The translations under genes and the position numbers were made by a program. This document shows positions 18,898 to 28,285 of a stretch of DNA of 64,000 nt, in pieces; within the stretch, counting starts at the first letter, position 1, and each line of letters opens with the position of its first letter. This DNA comes from Pedobacter steynii (GTDB lineage Bacteria > Bacteroidota > Bacteroidia > Sphingobacteriales > Sphingobacteriaceae). Below the pieces are notes generated by a model. It was not told the origin of the DNA and did no database searches. It saw nothing but the letters and a program-made list of their open reading frames with translations. Location of the stretch: assembly GCF_001721645.1 (NCBI RefSeq), contig NZ_CP017141.1, positions 4,278,001 through 4,342,000 on the forward strand. Direction: 5' to 3'.

Positions 18898-19752
18898 TTG
18901 GAATTCCTGGAACTTAAAGATTTTTTGGACCTCAAAGTTGAGCAATACAACAGGCCTGATTTTATCTCAAATGATCCGATTTGCATTCCACATCGTTTTT
19001 CAAAAAAACAAGACGTTGAGATTGCCGCATTTTTTGCGGCAATTTTAGCTTGGGGGCAACGCAAAACGATCATCAACAAATGTACCGAGCTCTTTCAGCG
19101 AATGGATAATGAGCCGTACGACTTTATGCTGAACCATAGTGATGATGACCTGAAGCGTTTACTAAACTTCAAACACCGCACTTTCAACGATACCGATCTG
19201 CTTTATTTCGTATCGTTCTTTAAGCACCATTATGAACAATCGGACAGCCTTGAAACTGCCTTTCTGGCGCCCGAACCAGTTTTTAGAGAAGAATACCTGA
19301 AAGAAGCGACTCCTGCTACAAACAGCTATAGTTCTGCCGCCTGTATGCTATCTGAACTAAAGAAAGTCCCGGCTACAGAACGTGCCTTGAATCATTTCAG
19401 GTCTTATTTCTTCAGCCTTCCGGATTTCCCCCGACGAACGATCAAGCATGTTTCTTCCCCTTTACAGAAATCCACCTGCAAACGCCTGAACATGTTTTTA
19501 CGCTGGATGGTGAGAAAGGACAATAAAGGAGTAGATTTTGGAGTCTGGAACACCATTAAGCCTGCAGATTTAATTTGCCCCTGTGATGTCCATGTTGATC
19601 GGGTAGCACGCAAACTAGGATTGATCAGCAGGAAACAAACCGACTGGCAAACTGCAGTAGAATTGAGTCGTCACCTCTCCGAATTTGATCCCCTTGACCC
19701 CGTAAAATACGACTTCGCTTTATTTGGCCTCGGCATAGAAGAAAAGTTCTAA
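18898..19752 (+). CDS. TIGR02757 (DUF2400) family protein
   Basis: A 284-residue conserved protein of unknown function, recognised by DVEIAAFFAAILAWGQRKTIINKC near the N-terminus and CPCDVHVDRVARKLGL near the C-terminus. It has no ATG at the right place: the reading frame begins with TTG at 18898, 6 bp after the preceding stop, and conserved sequence starts within a few codons. The C-terminal part recalls helix-hairpin-helix DNA glycosylases, but the catalytic role is unproven. Confidence 0.8.
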   Translation: MEFLELKDFLDLKVEQYNRPDFISNDPICIPHRFSKKQDVEIAAFFAAILAWGQRKTIINKCTELFQRMDNEPYDFMLNHSDDDLKRLLNFKHRTFNDTDLLYFVSFFKHHYEQSDSLETAFLAPEPVFREEYLKEATPATNSYSSAACMLSELKKVPATERALNHFRSYFFSLPDFPRRTIKHVSSPLQKSTCKRLNMFLRWMVRKDNKGVDFGVWNTIKPADLICPCDVHVDRVARKLGLISRKQTDWQTAVELSRHLSEFDPLDPVKYDFALFGLGIEEKF

Positions 19753-19833
19753 AAGCCCTGTCAAAAAAAATTCTGCTTTATGAACCTTGCTTAATAAACC
19801 CCGCTTTAACCTCCCCGCATAGGAGCAATATCA

Positions 19834-19917
19834 AAAAAAAGGAGTGTTTATGTGAGGGCATAGGAATTTTGCCCCTTCAGGCAAAGGTTCCAGCCTGAAC
19901 AAAATACTCCTTTTTTT
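19834..19917. ncRNA. candidate structured RNA (three-stem junction) or complex terminator
   Basis: An outer stem of 16 pairs (19834-19849 with 19902-19917, one G-U) encloses two inner hairpins: GGGCA/TGCCC (19856-19860 with 19870-19874) and TTCAGGC/GCCTGAA (19876-19882 with 19893-19899). The outer strands are A8 and T7, so either strand would end in a U run. A plain terminator does not need the inner hairpins. The family is not one I recognise. Confidence 0.42.
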
Positions 19918-19946
19918 AAAGAGATAAATCCAAATCATTTATCTTT

Positions 19947-20471
19947 ATGATTATGGTAACCTTCAAAGCAGAAATTGAGCGTTTCGCAGAAATGGGCGAA
20001 AAATCCGGCTGGACCTATATTTTTATCCCCTTTGCAACCGCAAACGAAATCAAGAAAAACTGTAAAAAAAGCTATCGGGTGAAAGGACAGCTTGATCAGG
20101 TTCCTGTCGAAGGTCTGGCTCTTGTTCCAATGGGCGAGGGCGATTTTATCATTTCTTTAAATGCTACTTTACGGAAAAAGTTAAAAAAGGAAAAAGGTGG
20201 AATACTTGATGTTGCATTGGAAGAAGATGTCGCCTTCAAAATAGAGATGCCCGAAGATCTTGAACTCTGCTTATCCGATGAACCTCAGCTATTAAAAAAT
20301 TTCCTGAAGCAGCCCAAATCACATCAGAACTGGTACATTAACTGGTTAAATTCTGCGAAGACAGAGCCTACAAGAACAAAGAGGATCGTCAAAATTGTTT
20401 CCGCAATGGATAAAGACTGGGATTTTGGCACCATGATGAGGGATGGAAAACCTCCTAAAAATAAAGATTAG
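19947..20471 (+). CDS. YdeI/OmpD-associated family protein with DUF1905 domain
   Basis: A 174-residue cytosolic protein. Residues 1-90 match DUF1905 (VTFKAEIERF, GWTYIFIPFATANEIKK, VKGQLDQVPVEGLALVPMGEGDFIISLNATLRK). The C-terminal part (FLKQPKSHQNWYINWLNSAKTEPTRTKRIVKIVSAM) matches the bacteriocin-protection YdeI/OmpD-associated region. Biochemical role unknown. It is a single gene downstream of the structured element at 19,834-19,917, with a convergent neighbour. Confidence 0.8.
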   Translation: MIMVTFKAEIERFAEMGEKSGWTYIFIPFATANEIKKNCKKSYRVKGQLDQVPVEGLALVPMGEGDFIISLNATLRKKLKKEKGGILDVALEEDVAFKIEMPEDLELCLSDEPQLLKNFLKQPKSHQNWYINWLNSAKTEPTRTKRIVKIVSAMDKDWDFGTMMRDGKPPKNKD

Positions 20472-20474
20472 TGC

Positions 20475-21203
20475 TTATCGGTCGTATTTCCTGAACCAGC
20501 TCCATACTTTCATTTGAATCACTCCAATGAAAGCCTCCCTGAAAATCCTCGTACTCATTTTAGAAGTACCCTCAGTGCGGTCAGTAAAGATGATTGGAAC
20601 TTCCACTACTTTAAAGCCATACTTAATCGCAGTGAACTTCATTTCAATCTGGAAGGCATAACCTACAAATTTGATTTTATCTAAAGGAATGGTTGCTAAA
20701 ACCTGTCTGCGGTAACATTTAAAACCTGCTGTTGCATCCTGAATATTAATTCTGGTGATGATGCGAACATACATGGAGGCAAAGTACGACATCAATACCC
20801 TGTTCATTGGCCAGTTAACCACGTTCACGCCATTTACATAACGGGATCCGATGGCCAGGTCTCCACCATTAACACAAGCTTCACGAAGTCTGATCAGGTC
20901 GTCAGGATTATGAGAAAAATCAGCATCCATTTCAAAAATATATTCATATTGAGGACGTTCCAGTGCCCATCTGAATCCATGAATGTAGGCTGTTCCCAAT
21001 CCTAGTTTTCCGGTACGCTGTTCCAGGTGTAAGGCTGGATATTCCTGTTGTAACCTCTTAACAATATCAGCAGTTCCATCCGGGGATCCATCATCAATGA
21101 TTAATATCTCAAAGAAATAGGGTAAGGAAAAAACCTTCCTGATGATCTTTTCAATATTTTCTTTCTCGTTGTAAGTGGGGATTATAATTAGACTGTCTGA
21201 CAC
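20475..21203 (-). CDS. polyprenol-phosphate mannosyltransferase-like GT2 glycosyltransferase
   Basis: A 242-residue GT2 enzyme of the dolichol-phosphate mannose synthase type, moving a sugar from a nucleotide to a membrane polyprenol phosphate. Motifs are LIIIPTYNEKENIEKII, LIIDDGSPDGTADIV, EMDADFSHNPDDL (the metal-binding DxD) and a C-terminal KMSTRIFREA. I choose the GTG at 21203 because the longer frame to an ATG at 21257 would start inside the terminator hairpin of the upstream gene and adds an unconserved leader. No C-terminal membrane segment is present. Confidence 0.87.
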   Translation of the reverse strand: MSDSLIIIPTYNEKENIEKIIRKVFSLPYFFEILIIDDGSPDGTADIVKRLQQEYPALHLEQRTGKLGLGTAYIHGFRWALERPQYEYIFEMDADFSHNPDDLIRLREACVNGGDLAIGSRYVNGVNVVNWPMNRVLMSYFASMYVRIITRINIQDATAGFKCYRRQVLATIPLDKIKFVGYAFQIEMKFTAIKYGFKVVEVPIIFTDRTEGTSKMSTRIFREAFIGVIQMKVWSWFRKYDR

Positions 21204-21245
21204 GTAAAATAAATTAATGAGCGAAATTATGGATTCTAAACGAAA

Positions 21246-21276
21246 AACCCTCAGCATATCGAATATACTGAGGGTT
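21246..21276 (-). terminator. terminator of the first POT transporter gene
   Basis: AACCCTCAG (21246-21254) pairs with CTGAGGGTT (21268-21276), with further pairing of the A/T-rich interior. Read on the minus strand it is followed by TTTTT. Confidence 0.8.
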
Positions 21277-21305
21277 AATTTATGTTAAATTGCCTGATCA
21301 GCGGA

Positions 21306-22859
21306 TTAATTCACCTCCTGCATCAGTTTCTTCACTAGAGGAGAGATGATAATCAGCAGCACTCCTGCAATTAAAGCGTAAATAGCAAGTTGTTTGTAAC
21401 CATCCGTAAAAGTGATCAGCTTTTGCACAGTCGTATCATTTTCGCCTGCCTTTGCCATGTTAGCTCCGAGAATCCCCGCTACATACTGACCGTAAGCACT
21501 GGCCAGGAACCACATTCCCATCATTACTCCCTGAAGTTTTACCGGAGATAACTTGGTCATGATCGATAAGCCGATAGGAGAGAGGCAAAGCTCTCCGAAG
21601 GTAATCACCAGGTACGATAGCGTAAAGGCATCCAGTGAAGCGATGCCACTTGCGTTGGCAAAGAATCTGGTGCTATACAGGATAAAGAATCCTCCAGCCA
21701 GGAATAAGAAGCCTAAACCAAATTTTACAACGGTATTTGGCTCGATCTTTTTCTTAGCCAGACCAATCCAGACCAGACTGAAAACAAAAGCAAAAATAAT
21801 AACGAAGAAAGAGTTCGCAGAGTTGTTTACTCCATTCGGATCCAGGGTGATTACACCTAGGAGTTTATTGTCCAGGTTTCTTGCTGCAAACAGCGCCATT
21901 GAACCACCACTTTGCTCATAGATTCCCCAAAAAATAATGGAAAATAATATGAAAACGAGGGCTGCGATTAACTTTTTAGCTTCTGCCCAGCTGTATTTAG
22001 TCATTTCGTAAACGATATACACCAATGTTGCAGGGCCGATAATGTACATAAACCAGTCTGTGTACTGTGTTTTTGCCACCATGATCATAATAACAGGAAT
22101 GATAGCCAATGATCCGGCATAAACCGCATAGTCATACCATTTTTTGCCTATCGCTTTGCTGGTAATCGTTACCGGTTCAGAAGGAATTTTTGCATCAATG
22201 CCATCCGTTAAGATTTCTTTAATCTCTTCATCCTTAAAAGGAGACAGACCGATAGGGCCAAGGCTTTTTTTAGTGAAGATAAAAGTCAGTAAGCTGATGG
22301 TCATTACGATCCCTGCCAGGCCGAATGCCAGGTGCCAGGAATAGGTTTTTCCAAGTGTGATACAGGCATAACCACCTAATAAACCTCCGATATTGATCCC
22401 TGCATAAAATAAAGAGAAACCTGCATCGCGGCGGGGATCATTTCCTTTGTAAAGGGCACCTACCATGGTCGAAATATTAGGTTTAAAGAAACCTGTTCCC
22501 ACTACTGTAAAGCTGATTCCGAGGAAAAAGAACTGATGTGGATCATAGGATAAGATCGCACTTCCGATAATCATTAATATACCGCCCCAGAACAGGGATT
22601 TTCTAAAGCCAAGAATTTTATCTGCAAACAAACCACCGATAAAGGTGAAAGCATATACAAATGCCTGCGTAGCACCATATTGAAGGTTTGCATCCTGATC
22701 CCTCATGAGGAGCTGTGTAACCATGAAATAGGTAAGCATTCCACGCATCCCGTAGAAACAGAAGCGTTCCCACATTTCGGAGAAGAACAGGTACCAAAGT
22801 TGTTTAGGGTATTTGCCTTTAAAATTCTGGATTTGTTCGAGGCTGATATTTTCTGGCAT
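21306..22859 (-). CDS. POT-family proton-dependent peptide transporter
   Basis: A 517-residue inner-membrane MFS transporter of the POT/PTR2 family, importing di- and tripeptides with protons. The signature ERFCFYGMRGMLTYFM lies near residue 30, GTGFFKPNISTMVGALY near 130, and about 12-14 hydrophobic segments cover the chain. It is about 90 residues shorter than the neighbouring paralogue. Each gene has its own terminator, so they are probably separate transcripts. Confidence 0.93.
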   Translation of the reverse strand: MPENISLEQIQNFKGKYPKQLWYLFFSEMWERFCFYGMRGMLTYFMVTQLLMRDQDANLQYGATQAFVYAFTFIGGLFADKILGFRKSLFWGGILMIIGSAILSYDPHQFFFLGISFTVVGTGFFKPNISTMVGALYKGNDPRRDAGFSLFYAGINIGGLLGGYACITLGKTYSWHLAFGLAGIVMTISLLTFIFTKKSLGPIGLSPFKDEEIKEILTDGIDAKIPSEPVTITSKAIGKKWYDYAVYAGSLAIIPVIMIMVAKTQYTDWFMYIIGPATLVYIVYEMTKYSWAEAKKLIAALVFILFSIIFWGIYEQSGGSMALFAARNLDNKLLGVITLDPNGVNNSANSFFVIIFAFVFSLVWIGLAKKKIEPNTVVKFGLGFLFLAGGFFILYSTRFFANASGIASLDAFTLSYLVITFGELCLSPIGLSIMTKLSPVKLQGVMMGMWFLASAYGQYVAGILGANMAKAGENDTTVQKLITFTDGYKQLAIYALIAGVLLIIISPLVKKLMQEVN

Positions 22860-22885
22860 ATCTTAATTTAATTTATCTGTTGAGC

Positions 22886-22925
22886 AAAAAAAGCCTTTGG
22901 AGAGGTCCAAAGGCTTTTTTTTTTG
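22886..22925. terminator. terminator between the two POT genes
   Basis: AAGCCTTTGGA (22891-22901) pairs with TCCAAAGGCTT (22906-22916), extended by A and T runs on the two sides. It lies immediately after the upstream POT gene on the minus strand. Confidence 0.88.
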
Positions 22926-22927
22926 TA

Positions 22928-24754
22928 TTATTTTACTTCGTGCATTAGTTTCTTGATTAGTGGAGCAAGCAGGATGGAAGTTACTCCGATCGCTACTGCA
23001 ACTCCTGTAATGATCAGGAAGAAATAGCTGATTCCTTTCTCTGCTGCAATGGCATCTGAATTTTCACCCAGGATACCTGCCACTTTATTCGCGATAGCGA
23101 TAGCCAGGTACCATACCCCGAACATGAAGGCGATCATCCGTGCCGGAACCAGCTTACTTACATAAGATAGGCCTACAGGAGAGATACAAAGCTCTGCCAT
23201 GGTATGGAACAGGTAAACAAAGATTAACCAGACAATACTCACGGAAGCCGTTTTAGCACCTGGAGCGATGTCTCTTGCTCCAAAAACAAGAAATGCCATT
23301 CCCAGACCTAATAAAATCATTCCGATACCAAACTTAACGTTTGCTCCGGGATTGTATTTACTTTCCCACCATTTAGAGAACAATGGCGCAAGCGTAATGA
23401 TAAATAAAGAGTTCAATACACTAAACCAGGAAGCTGGAATTTGCGTGAGGTTTTCTTTTACCTTTTCAATTTTCAACATCGACAGGGTATCATCTGATAA
23501 GGTCAGATGACCTGCACCATAGAAGTCCCGTAACAACATCCAGATGGTAATCATCCAGATGATCACAAAACTTGCGCTTAAAATCAGGTTCGCCAATGCG
23601 AATTTTTTAAAGGTTTGTCCAAATAGAAGGAACAGTACCCAGGTAATGATTCCCAGGGGAACCACAGCGATCAATGAATTTGCAATCAGGAAGATCAAAC
23701 TTGCATCGCCTTGTAACACACGGTCCGTATAATCTCTTGCGAAGATGGTTAAGGTTCCTGGAGCCTGTTCGAAAACGGCGAAGAAAGAGAAAGTTAAGGT
23801 GGCAAAGAAAGTTACCGCATACAATTTGTCTCTGGTAATTTTTGAATATTGTGTTAATCGGAAGAACAAAAGGAACAGAAACAATACCAGGGCAAGAAGA
23901 ATCGTGAAATTCGTGCCCTCCATTCCAAAGATGTTGAAATTCAATAAATTTTGCGCCCCTTTAGATATTTTAGAAACAGGATCGTTAATCACCCAGATCA
24001 AACCCAATATTGAACAAAGTCCAACGATAATCAGCTGCCATGAAGAAAAAGGCACCCTTTTATCGGTATCATCTTTATCGATCACCACATCTTTAGCTTT
24101 AATAGGCTTCAGACCGATGGTGCCGAAAATGTTTTGCATAAAATAAAACTGTAACAGACCAAAAAGCATAAATACTCCGGCAAGACCAAAACCAATGCTC
24201 CAGCCCACTTTTTCACCCAGATAACCGCAAAGCAGAATTCCGAAGAATGCACCTGCGTTTACACCCATATAGAATATGGTATACGCACCATCTTTCTTTT
24301 CAGGATGGTCTTTGTACATCAGGGAAACGATGGAAGTCATGTTAGGTTTGAAAAAACCGGTACCGAAAACTAGTAAACCTAATCCAAGGTAGATAAAGAA
24401 TGGGGTTTCAACAGCCATACAGCCATGCCCTAAGGTCATTAGCAAAGCACCTACGATTACCGCCCATCTAAAGCCGATCAGTTTATCAGCGAAATAACCG
24501 CCCAGCATAGTCGATAAATAAACCAATGCTGTATAAGATCCGAACAGTGACATCGCATGTTCGCGGGGCCAGCCCCAGCCTGGATGGTCTCCTAAAACAG
24601 AGGCCGTAAAAAACATTACAAGTAATGCCCGCATCCCATAGTAGGAAAATCTTTCCCACATCTCTGTAAAGAACAGGACAAACAATCCCGAAGGGTGTCC
24701 TAATACCTTACTCTCAAAAAAGTTATTTGGATTATCCAAATTTTGTGCATTCAT
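22928..24754 (-). CDS. POT-family peptide transporter, long paralogue
   Basis: A 608-residue inner-membrane POT/PTR2 transporter. It shares the family signatures with its neighbour (ERFSYYGMRALLVMFF, GTGFFKPNMTSIVSLMYKD). The extra length is a longer central loop and a segment near residues 405-440 (LLRDFYGAGHLTLSDDTLSM). Peptide uptake is expected; differing substrate range between the two paralogues is inference only. Confidence 0.92.
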   Translation of the reverse strand: MNAQNLDNPNNFFESKVLGHPSGLFVLFFTEMWERFSYYGMRALLVMFFTASVLGDHPGWGWPREHAMSLFGSYTALVYLSTMLGGYFADKLIGFRWAVIVGALLMTLGHGCMAVETPFFIYLGLGLLVFGTGFFKPNMTSIVSLMYKDHPEKKDGAYTIFYMGVNAGAFFGILLCGYLGEKVGWSIGFGLAGVFMLFGLLQFYFMQNIFGTIGLKPIKAKDVVIDKDDTDKRVPFSSWQLIIVGLCSILGLIWVINDPVSKISKGAQNLLNFNIFGMEGTNFTILLALVLFLFLLFFRLTQYSKITRDKLYAVTFFATLTFSFFAVFEQAPGTLTIFARDYTDRVLQGDASLIFLIANSLIAVVPLGIITWVLFLLFGQTFKKFALANLILSASFVIIWMITIWMLLRDFYGAGHLTLSDDTLSMLKIEKVKENLTQIPASWFSVLNSLFIITLAPLFSKWWESKYNPGANVKFGIGMILLGLGMAFLVFGARDIAPGAKTASVSIVWLIFVYLFHTMAELCISPVGLSYVSKLVPARMIAFMFGVWYLAIAIANKVAGILGENSDAIAAEKGISYFFLIITGVAVAIGVTSILLAPLIKKLMHEVK

Positions 24755-24936
24755 GTGTTGGTTTTTTTGTGTAATAATTTATAGAATGGTTCAGTTAGTT
24801 CTTATGAATAAATATTGTGGTGACGAATGTTTCGGGAGGATTTTTCTGTGTCTGTGCTATAAACCATCGCGCAAGATAGGCACACAGACTCAGACTCACA
24901 AATTTTTAGCGTAGATTAAAACTTCATAATCATGGT

Positions 24937-25857
24937 TTAAAGCTTCTTAATGGGTTGTATCTTTTTATTTTTGGGATCTATATAAAGTTCATCCAGATCG
25001 TTGGGCGCATTCTTTAGCTCCACATTCTCAACGAGTTTTAGCCTTCCTCCACTAAGTCTATACGCATCAAAGCTCAGGTCGGATGCGTAGAATTCGTAAT
25101 TTCCCACCATATCCTGATTAAAAGGCGCGAGGTGATCAAATACAATCATATTTGTGGCTTTATCCATCATCAATGTCATTGAATTTAACTTATTGTATTC
25201 AAAAATGATTCTGTTTTTGCCGGGATCTTGTTTCTGATCGAAGATGGCTTTTCCAAAAACAGGTTCTCCTTTTTCAAAGGAAAGGACTTCAATCAGTTTT
25301 TTGGAAGTTTTATTATTATTCCCTTTCCATCCGATCAGGGCGTAATAAGGGCTTTTACCGTTTACGATAACCGGAATGATTTCATAATAATGTGCGCCAT
25401 ACCAGTTTTTGTTACTGGTAACCGCATTTGCATCTTTCAGGTTTTCAGTTCCGTCAATAAGGGGGTGTAATTTCAGTTTGCCATCCTTAGTGGCTATCTG
25501 TATCGCTCCAAAGTAGCGATAAGAGCCATCATCCAACGGTAAGTGCCAGGAGAAAATCCGGAAAGATTTATCTGGTGATTTCAGAACCGTGATTCTTTTT
25601 ACGGAATCAAAGGAGTGGTTAAAAGAGGAGGGGGTTTTTAACGCGTTTACCAGCGTTTTGATAAACTGTGCATTTGAGGCAAAGCGTTCCTGATTGGTTA
25701 GCGCTTCAGCGGTCCGTTCACCGATTTGGATCAGGGAGTCCTGGTATTTCGCCATCGCCGGGATATTGGTCAGCGTAAAGCTATGCTGCGCATGGACTGT
25801 AGCCATTGCGCAGCATAAAAAGGTCAATAGCAGGAAAGGTTTTGAAGCCTTAAACAT
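24937..25857 (-). CDS. secreted protein of unknown function next to thiolase
   Basis: A 306-residue protein with a signal peptide (MFKASKPFLLLTFLCCAMATVHAQ). No recognised domain; the mature part looks beta-rich (SFRIFSWHLPLDDGSYRYFGAIQI). Its ATG directly abuts the thiolase stop (25857/25858), so the two genes form one transcript, yet nothing in the sequence links it to acyl-CoA metabolism. Confidence 0.7.
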   Translation of the reverse strand: MFKASKPFLLLTFLCCAMATVHAQHSFTLTNIPAMAKYQDSLIQIGERTAEALTNQERFASNAQFIKTLVNALKTPSSFNHSFDSVKRITVLKSPDKSFRIFSWHLPLDDGSYRYFGAIQIATKDGKLKLHPLIDGTENLKDANAVTSNKNWYGAHYYEIIPVIVNGKSPYYALIGWKGNNNKTSKKLIEVLSFEKGEPVFGKAIFDQKQDPGKNRIIFEYNKLNSMTLMMDKATNMIVFDHLAPFNQDMVGNYEFYASDLSFDAYRLSGGRLKLVENVELKNAPNDLDELYIDPKNKKIQPIKKL

Positions 25858-27036
25858 TTAGCTTAGTTTTTCGATAACGATTGCGCTGGCGCCACCGCCG
25901 CCATTACAAATTCCTGCAACACCAATAGTGCCGTTGTTTTGTGCCAGTACAGATAAAAGGGTCACGACGATCCTCGCACCTGAAGCACCTAGCGGATGGC
26001 CAAGGGAAACGGCACCTCCGTTTATATTTACTTTTTCTCCGTCAAGTTCCAATAGTTTATTATTGGCCAGGGAAACCACAGAGAAAGCTTCATTGATCTC
26101 AAAATAATCAACATCAGTAATATTTTTTCCTGCGCGCTGAAGTGCAAGAGGAATTGCTTTGGCAGGGGCAGTAGTGAACCATTCCGGTGCCTGTTGAGCA
26201 TCTGCATAAGAAAGGATTTTTGCCAATGGTTTTAATCCAAGTTCTTTGGCTTTATCCGCACTCATCAACACTAAAGCAGCAGCACCATCATTTAAAGTAG
26301 AGGCATTGGCAGCGGTTACCGTACCATCTTTTTTGAAAACAGGTTTTAAACCCGGGATTTTATCAAACTTAACGGCAAATGGCTCTTCATCCTTATTAAT
26401 CAGGCTGATTTCTCCTTTACGGTCTTTTACTTCTACTGCGATAATTTCTGAATCGAATTTACCTTCAGTCTGTGCAGCCTGTGATTTTTTGTAAGAACCA
26501 ATGGCAAAAGCATCCTGCTCTTCACGGGTAAATCCGCAGTCAGCAGCACAAAGTTCTGCGGCAGAACCCATATGATAATCATTATATACGTCCCAGAGAC
26601 CATCTTTTACCAGTCCGTCAGTAATCTGACCATGACCCAGGCGGTATCCGTTTCTGGCTTTATCTAAATAGTAAGGTACATTGCTCATGCTTTCCATTCC
26701 ACCGGCCACGATGATGTCACTTTGGCCTAAGGCAATACTTTGTGCAGCCAGCATAATGGCTTTTGTTCCGGAAGCACATACTTTATTAATAGTCGTACCT
26801 GGAACATCCGGTAAACCGGCAAATTTTGCGGCCTGCGTTGCCGGGGCCTGACCAAGATTAGCGGATAACACATTTCCCATATAAACTTCCTGAACATCAG
26901 CAGGGGCGATGCCTGCTTTCTCTACAGCTGCTTTAATCGCTAAACCACCTAGTTGGGTCGCTGAAAAACCTGATAATGAACCACCAAAGCTTCCTATTGG
27001 TGTTCTAACGGCAGATACTATGACTACTTCTCTCAT
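25858..27036 (-). CDS. acetyl-CoA C-acetyltransferase (thiolase)
   Basis: A 392-residue type II thiolase that joins two acetyl-CoA or cleaves acetoacetyl-CoA. The nucleophilic Cys lies in INKVCASGTKAIMLA near residue 88. The C-terminal catalytic motifs NINGGAVSLGHPLGASGAR and GICNGGGGASA are intact. It may act together with the 3-oxoacid CoA-transferase encoded at 6,995-8,373, though the genes are not adjacent. Confidence 0.95.
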   Translation of the reverse strand: MREVVIVSAVRTPIGSFGGSLSGFSATQLGGLAIKAAVEKAGIAPADVQEVYMGNVLSANLGQAPATQAAKFAGLPDVPGTTINKVCASGTKAIMLAAQSIALGQSDIIVAGGMESMSNVPYYLDKARNGYRLGHGQITDGLVKDGLWDVYNDYHMGSAAELCAADCGFTREEQDAFAIGSYKKSQAAQTEGKFDSEIIAVEVKDRKGEISLINKDEEPFAVKFDKIPGLKPVFKKDGTVTAANASTLNDGAAALVLMSADKAKELGLKPLAKILSYADAQQAPEWFTTAPAKAIPLALQRAGKNITDVDYFEINEAFSVVSLANNKLLELDGEKVNINGGAVSLGHPLGASGARIVVTLLSVLAQNNGTIGVAGICNGGGGASAIVIEKLS

Positions 27037-27117
27037 TAATGTCTTTTAATTTTGGTTAAAAGCAAAGTTAAGTAATTACTGGCATGTGCTGGTTAAAGTC
27101 AGTTGTTTTTAACATTT

Positions 27118-27294
27118 TCAGTCTGTATCATTTTTGTTTATTCTTCGTTTTCTTCTCGATTTCAAGGCTTCATTTAAGAGGTATTCTATTTGTCCGTTTG
27201 TGCTCCTGAACTCATCTCCGGCCCAATTCTCAATCTCTTTGAGCAGGGTGGCGTTGATCCTAAGCACAAAAGCTTTTTTATCTTTATCAGACAT
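27118..27294 (-). CDS. small Arc-family ribbon-helix-helix DNA-binding protein
   Basis: A 58-residue protein beginning MSDKDKKAFVLRINATLLKEIENWAGDEF, followed by RSTNGQIEYLLNEALKSRRKR: a short beta strand, two helices, and a basic tail ending in NDTD. This is the pattern of Arc/MetJ-type ribbon-helix-helix proteins with the NGQIEYLL-x-EAL turn. It starts 22 bp after the SPFH gene on the same strand, so it is probably cotranscribed and may regulate or bind with it. Confidence 0.75.
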   Translation of the reverse strand: MSDKDKKAFVLRINATLLKEIENWAGDEFRSTNGQIEYLLNEALKSRRKRRINKNDTD

Positions 27295-27316
27295 GATTTT
27301 TTTGTACTCCTGGTAA

Positions 27317-28174
27317 TTAATTATATAATGTTCCTGTATTGACTACAGGTTGTACATTGCGGTCACCACAAAGTACAACAAGCAGGTTGCTGACCATTGC
27401 AGCTTTACGTTCTTCGTCCAGCTCCACAATGTTCTTTTCTGAAAGTCTTTCTAATGCCATCTCAACCATGCCTACTGCCCCTTCTACAATCAGCTTACGT
27501 GCGGCAATTACTGCCGTTGCCTGCTGGCGTTGTAACATGGCACTCGCGATTTCCTGTGCATAAGCCAGGTGAGAGATTCTTGCTTCTATGACCTCTATTC
27601 CTGCTCTTGATAACCTTTCGCTCAATTCCGCTTCCAGTAATGAGCTTACTTTCTCTGCCCCGTCTTTTAAGGTAATGGTTGCTTCTTCATCTTCGAAATT
27701 GTCGTAGGGAAAAATATTGGCGAGATGTCTTACTGCAGCCTCACTCTGAATGGTCACATATTGCAGGTAATCTTCTACTGCAAACATGGCTTTTGCCGTT
27801 TCCTGAATCTGCCATACCACTACAGCCGCAATTTCAATCGGATTTCCGAGTTTGTCATTTACTTTGATCTGATGTCCGTTCAGGTTCCTTGCTTTAAGGG
27901 AAACCTTCTTTTTTACAGTTAATGGATTAACCCAGAAAAAGCCATCTGTCTTTACTGTGCCTACGTACTTTCCAAAAAGAGTAAGTACTTTGGATTCATT
28001 TGGGTTATTGATGATGAGTCCCGGTAATACCAGGATGAAATTCAAGACCAGGGCGATTGCACCGATCACAAACTGTTCTGTTGCCAATGCGAAAATTCCA
28101 CCGCCCAATAAGACAAGGAATAATACGAATGTTAAATAGCCGGATGGCGGGGTAATGATTTTTTCCTGATACAT
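27317..28174 (-). CDS. SPFH/Band 7 membrane protein
   Basis: A 285-residue SPFH (stomatin/prohibitin/flotillin) protein. Two N-terminal hydrophobic segments (about residues 13-30 and 34-54) anchor it. The SPFH domain runs from about residue 60 to 210 and is followed by the helical EIASAMLQRQQATAVIAARKLIVEGAVGMVEMALERL flotillin-like region. Such proteins scaffold membrane microdomains or proteases. It is divergent from the HD-domain gene, and both genes start directly after the same 14-base sequence. Confidence 0.85.
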   Translation of the reverse strand: MYQEKIITPPSGYLTFVLFLVLLGGGIFALATEQFVIGAIALVLNFILVLPGLIINNPNESKVLTLFGKYVGTVKTDGFFWVNPLTVKKKVSLKARNLNGHQIKVNDKLGNPIEIAAVVVWQIQETAKAMFAVEDYLQYVTIQSEAAVRHLANIFPYDNFEDEEATITLKDGAEKVSSLLEAELSERLSRAGIEVIEARISHLAYAQEIASAMLQRQQATAVIAARKLIVEGAVGMVEMALERLSEKNIVELDEERKAAMVSNLLVVLCGDRNVQPVVNTGTLYN

Positions 28175-28188
28175 AATGATATTGATTT
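28175..28188 (-). repeat. 14-bp inverted repeat, left copy, at the SPFH start codon
   Basis: Read on the minus strand this is AAATCAATATCATT directly before the SPFH ATG. The same 14 bases on the plus strand at 28,286-28,299 directly precede the divergent HD gene start. It could be a shared operator or leader. Confidence 0.55.
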
Positions 28189-28285
28189 GATATCATAAAG
28201 TAAAGTATAATTGTGGAGATAAACAAGAGATTACCTCATCCAAAACACGATTTGAAGAAAATTTATATTATTTTTGAATGAAATA

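Noticed and set aside
24850..24889. Inverted repeat GTCTGTG/CACAGAC between POT and hypothetical genes
   Set aside because: Only 7 bp with a 26-nt loop and no T run; too weak for a terminator or operator call.
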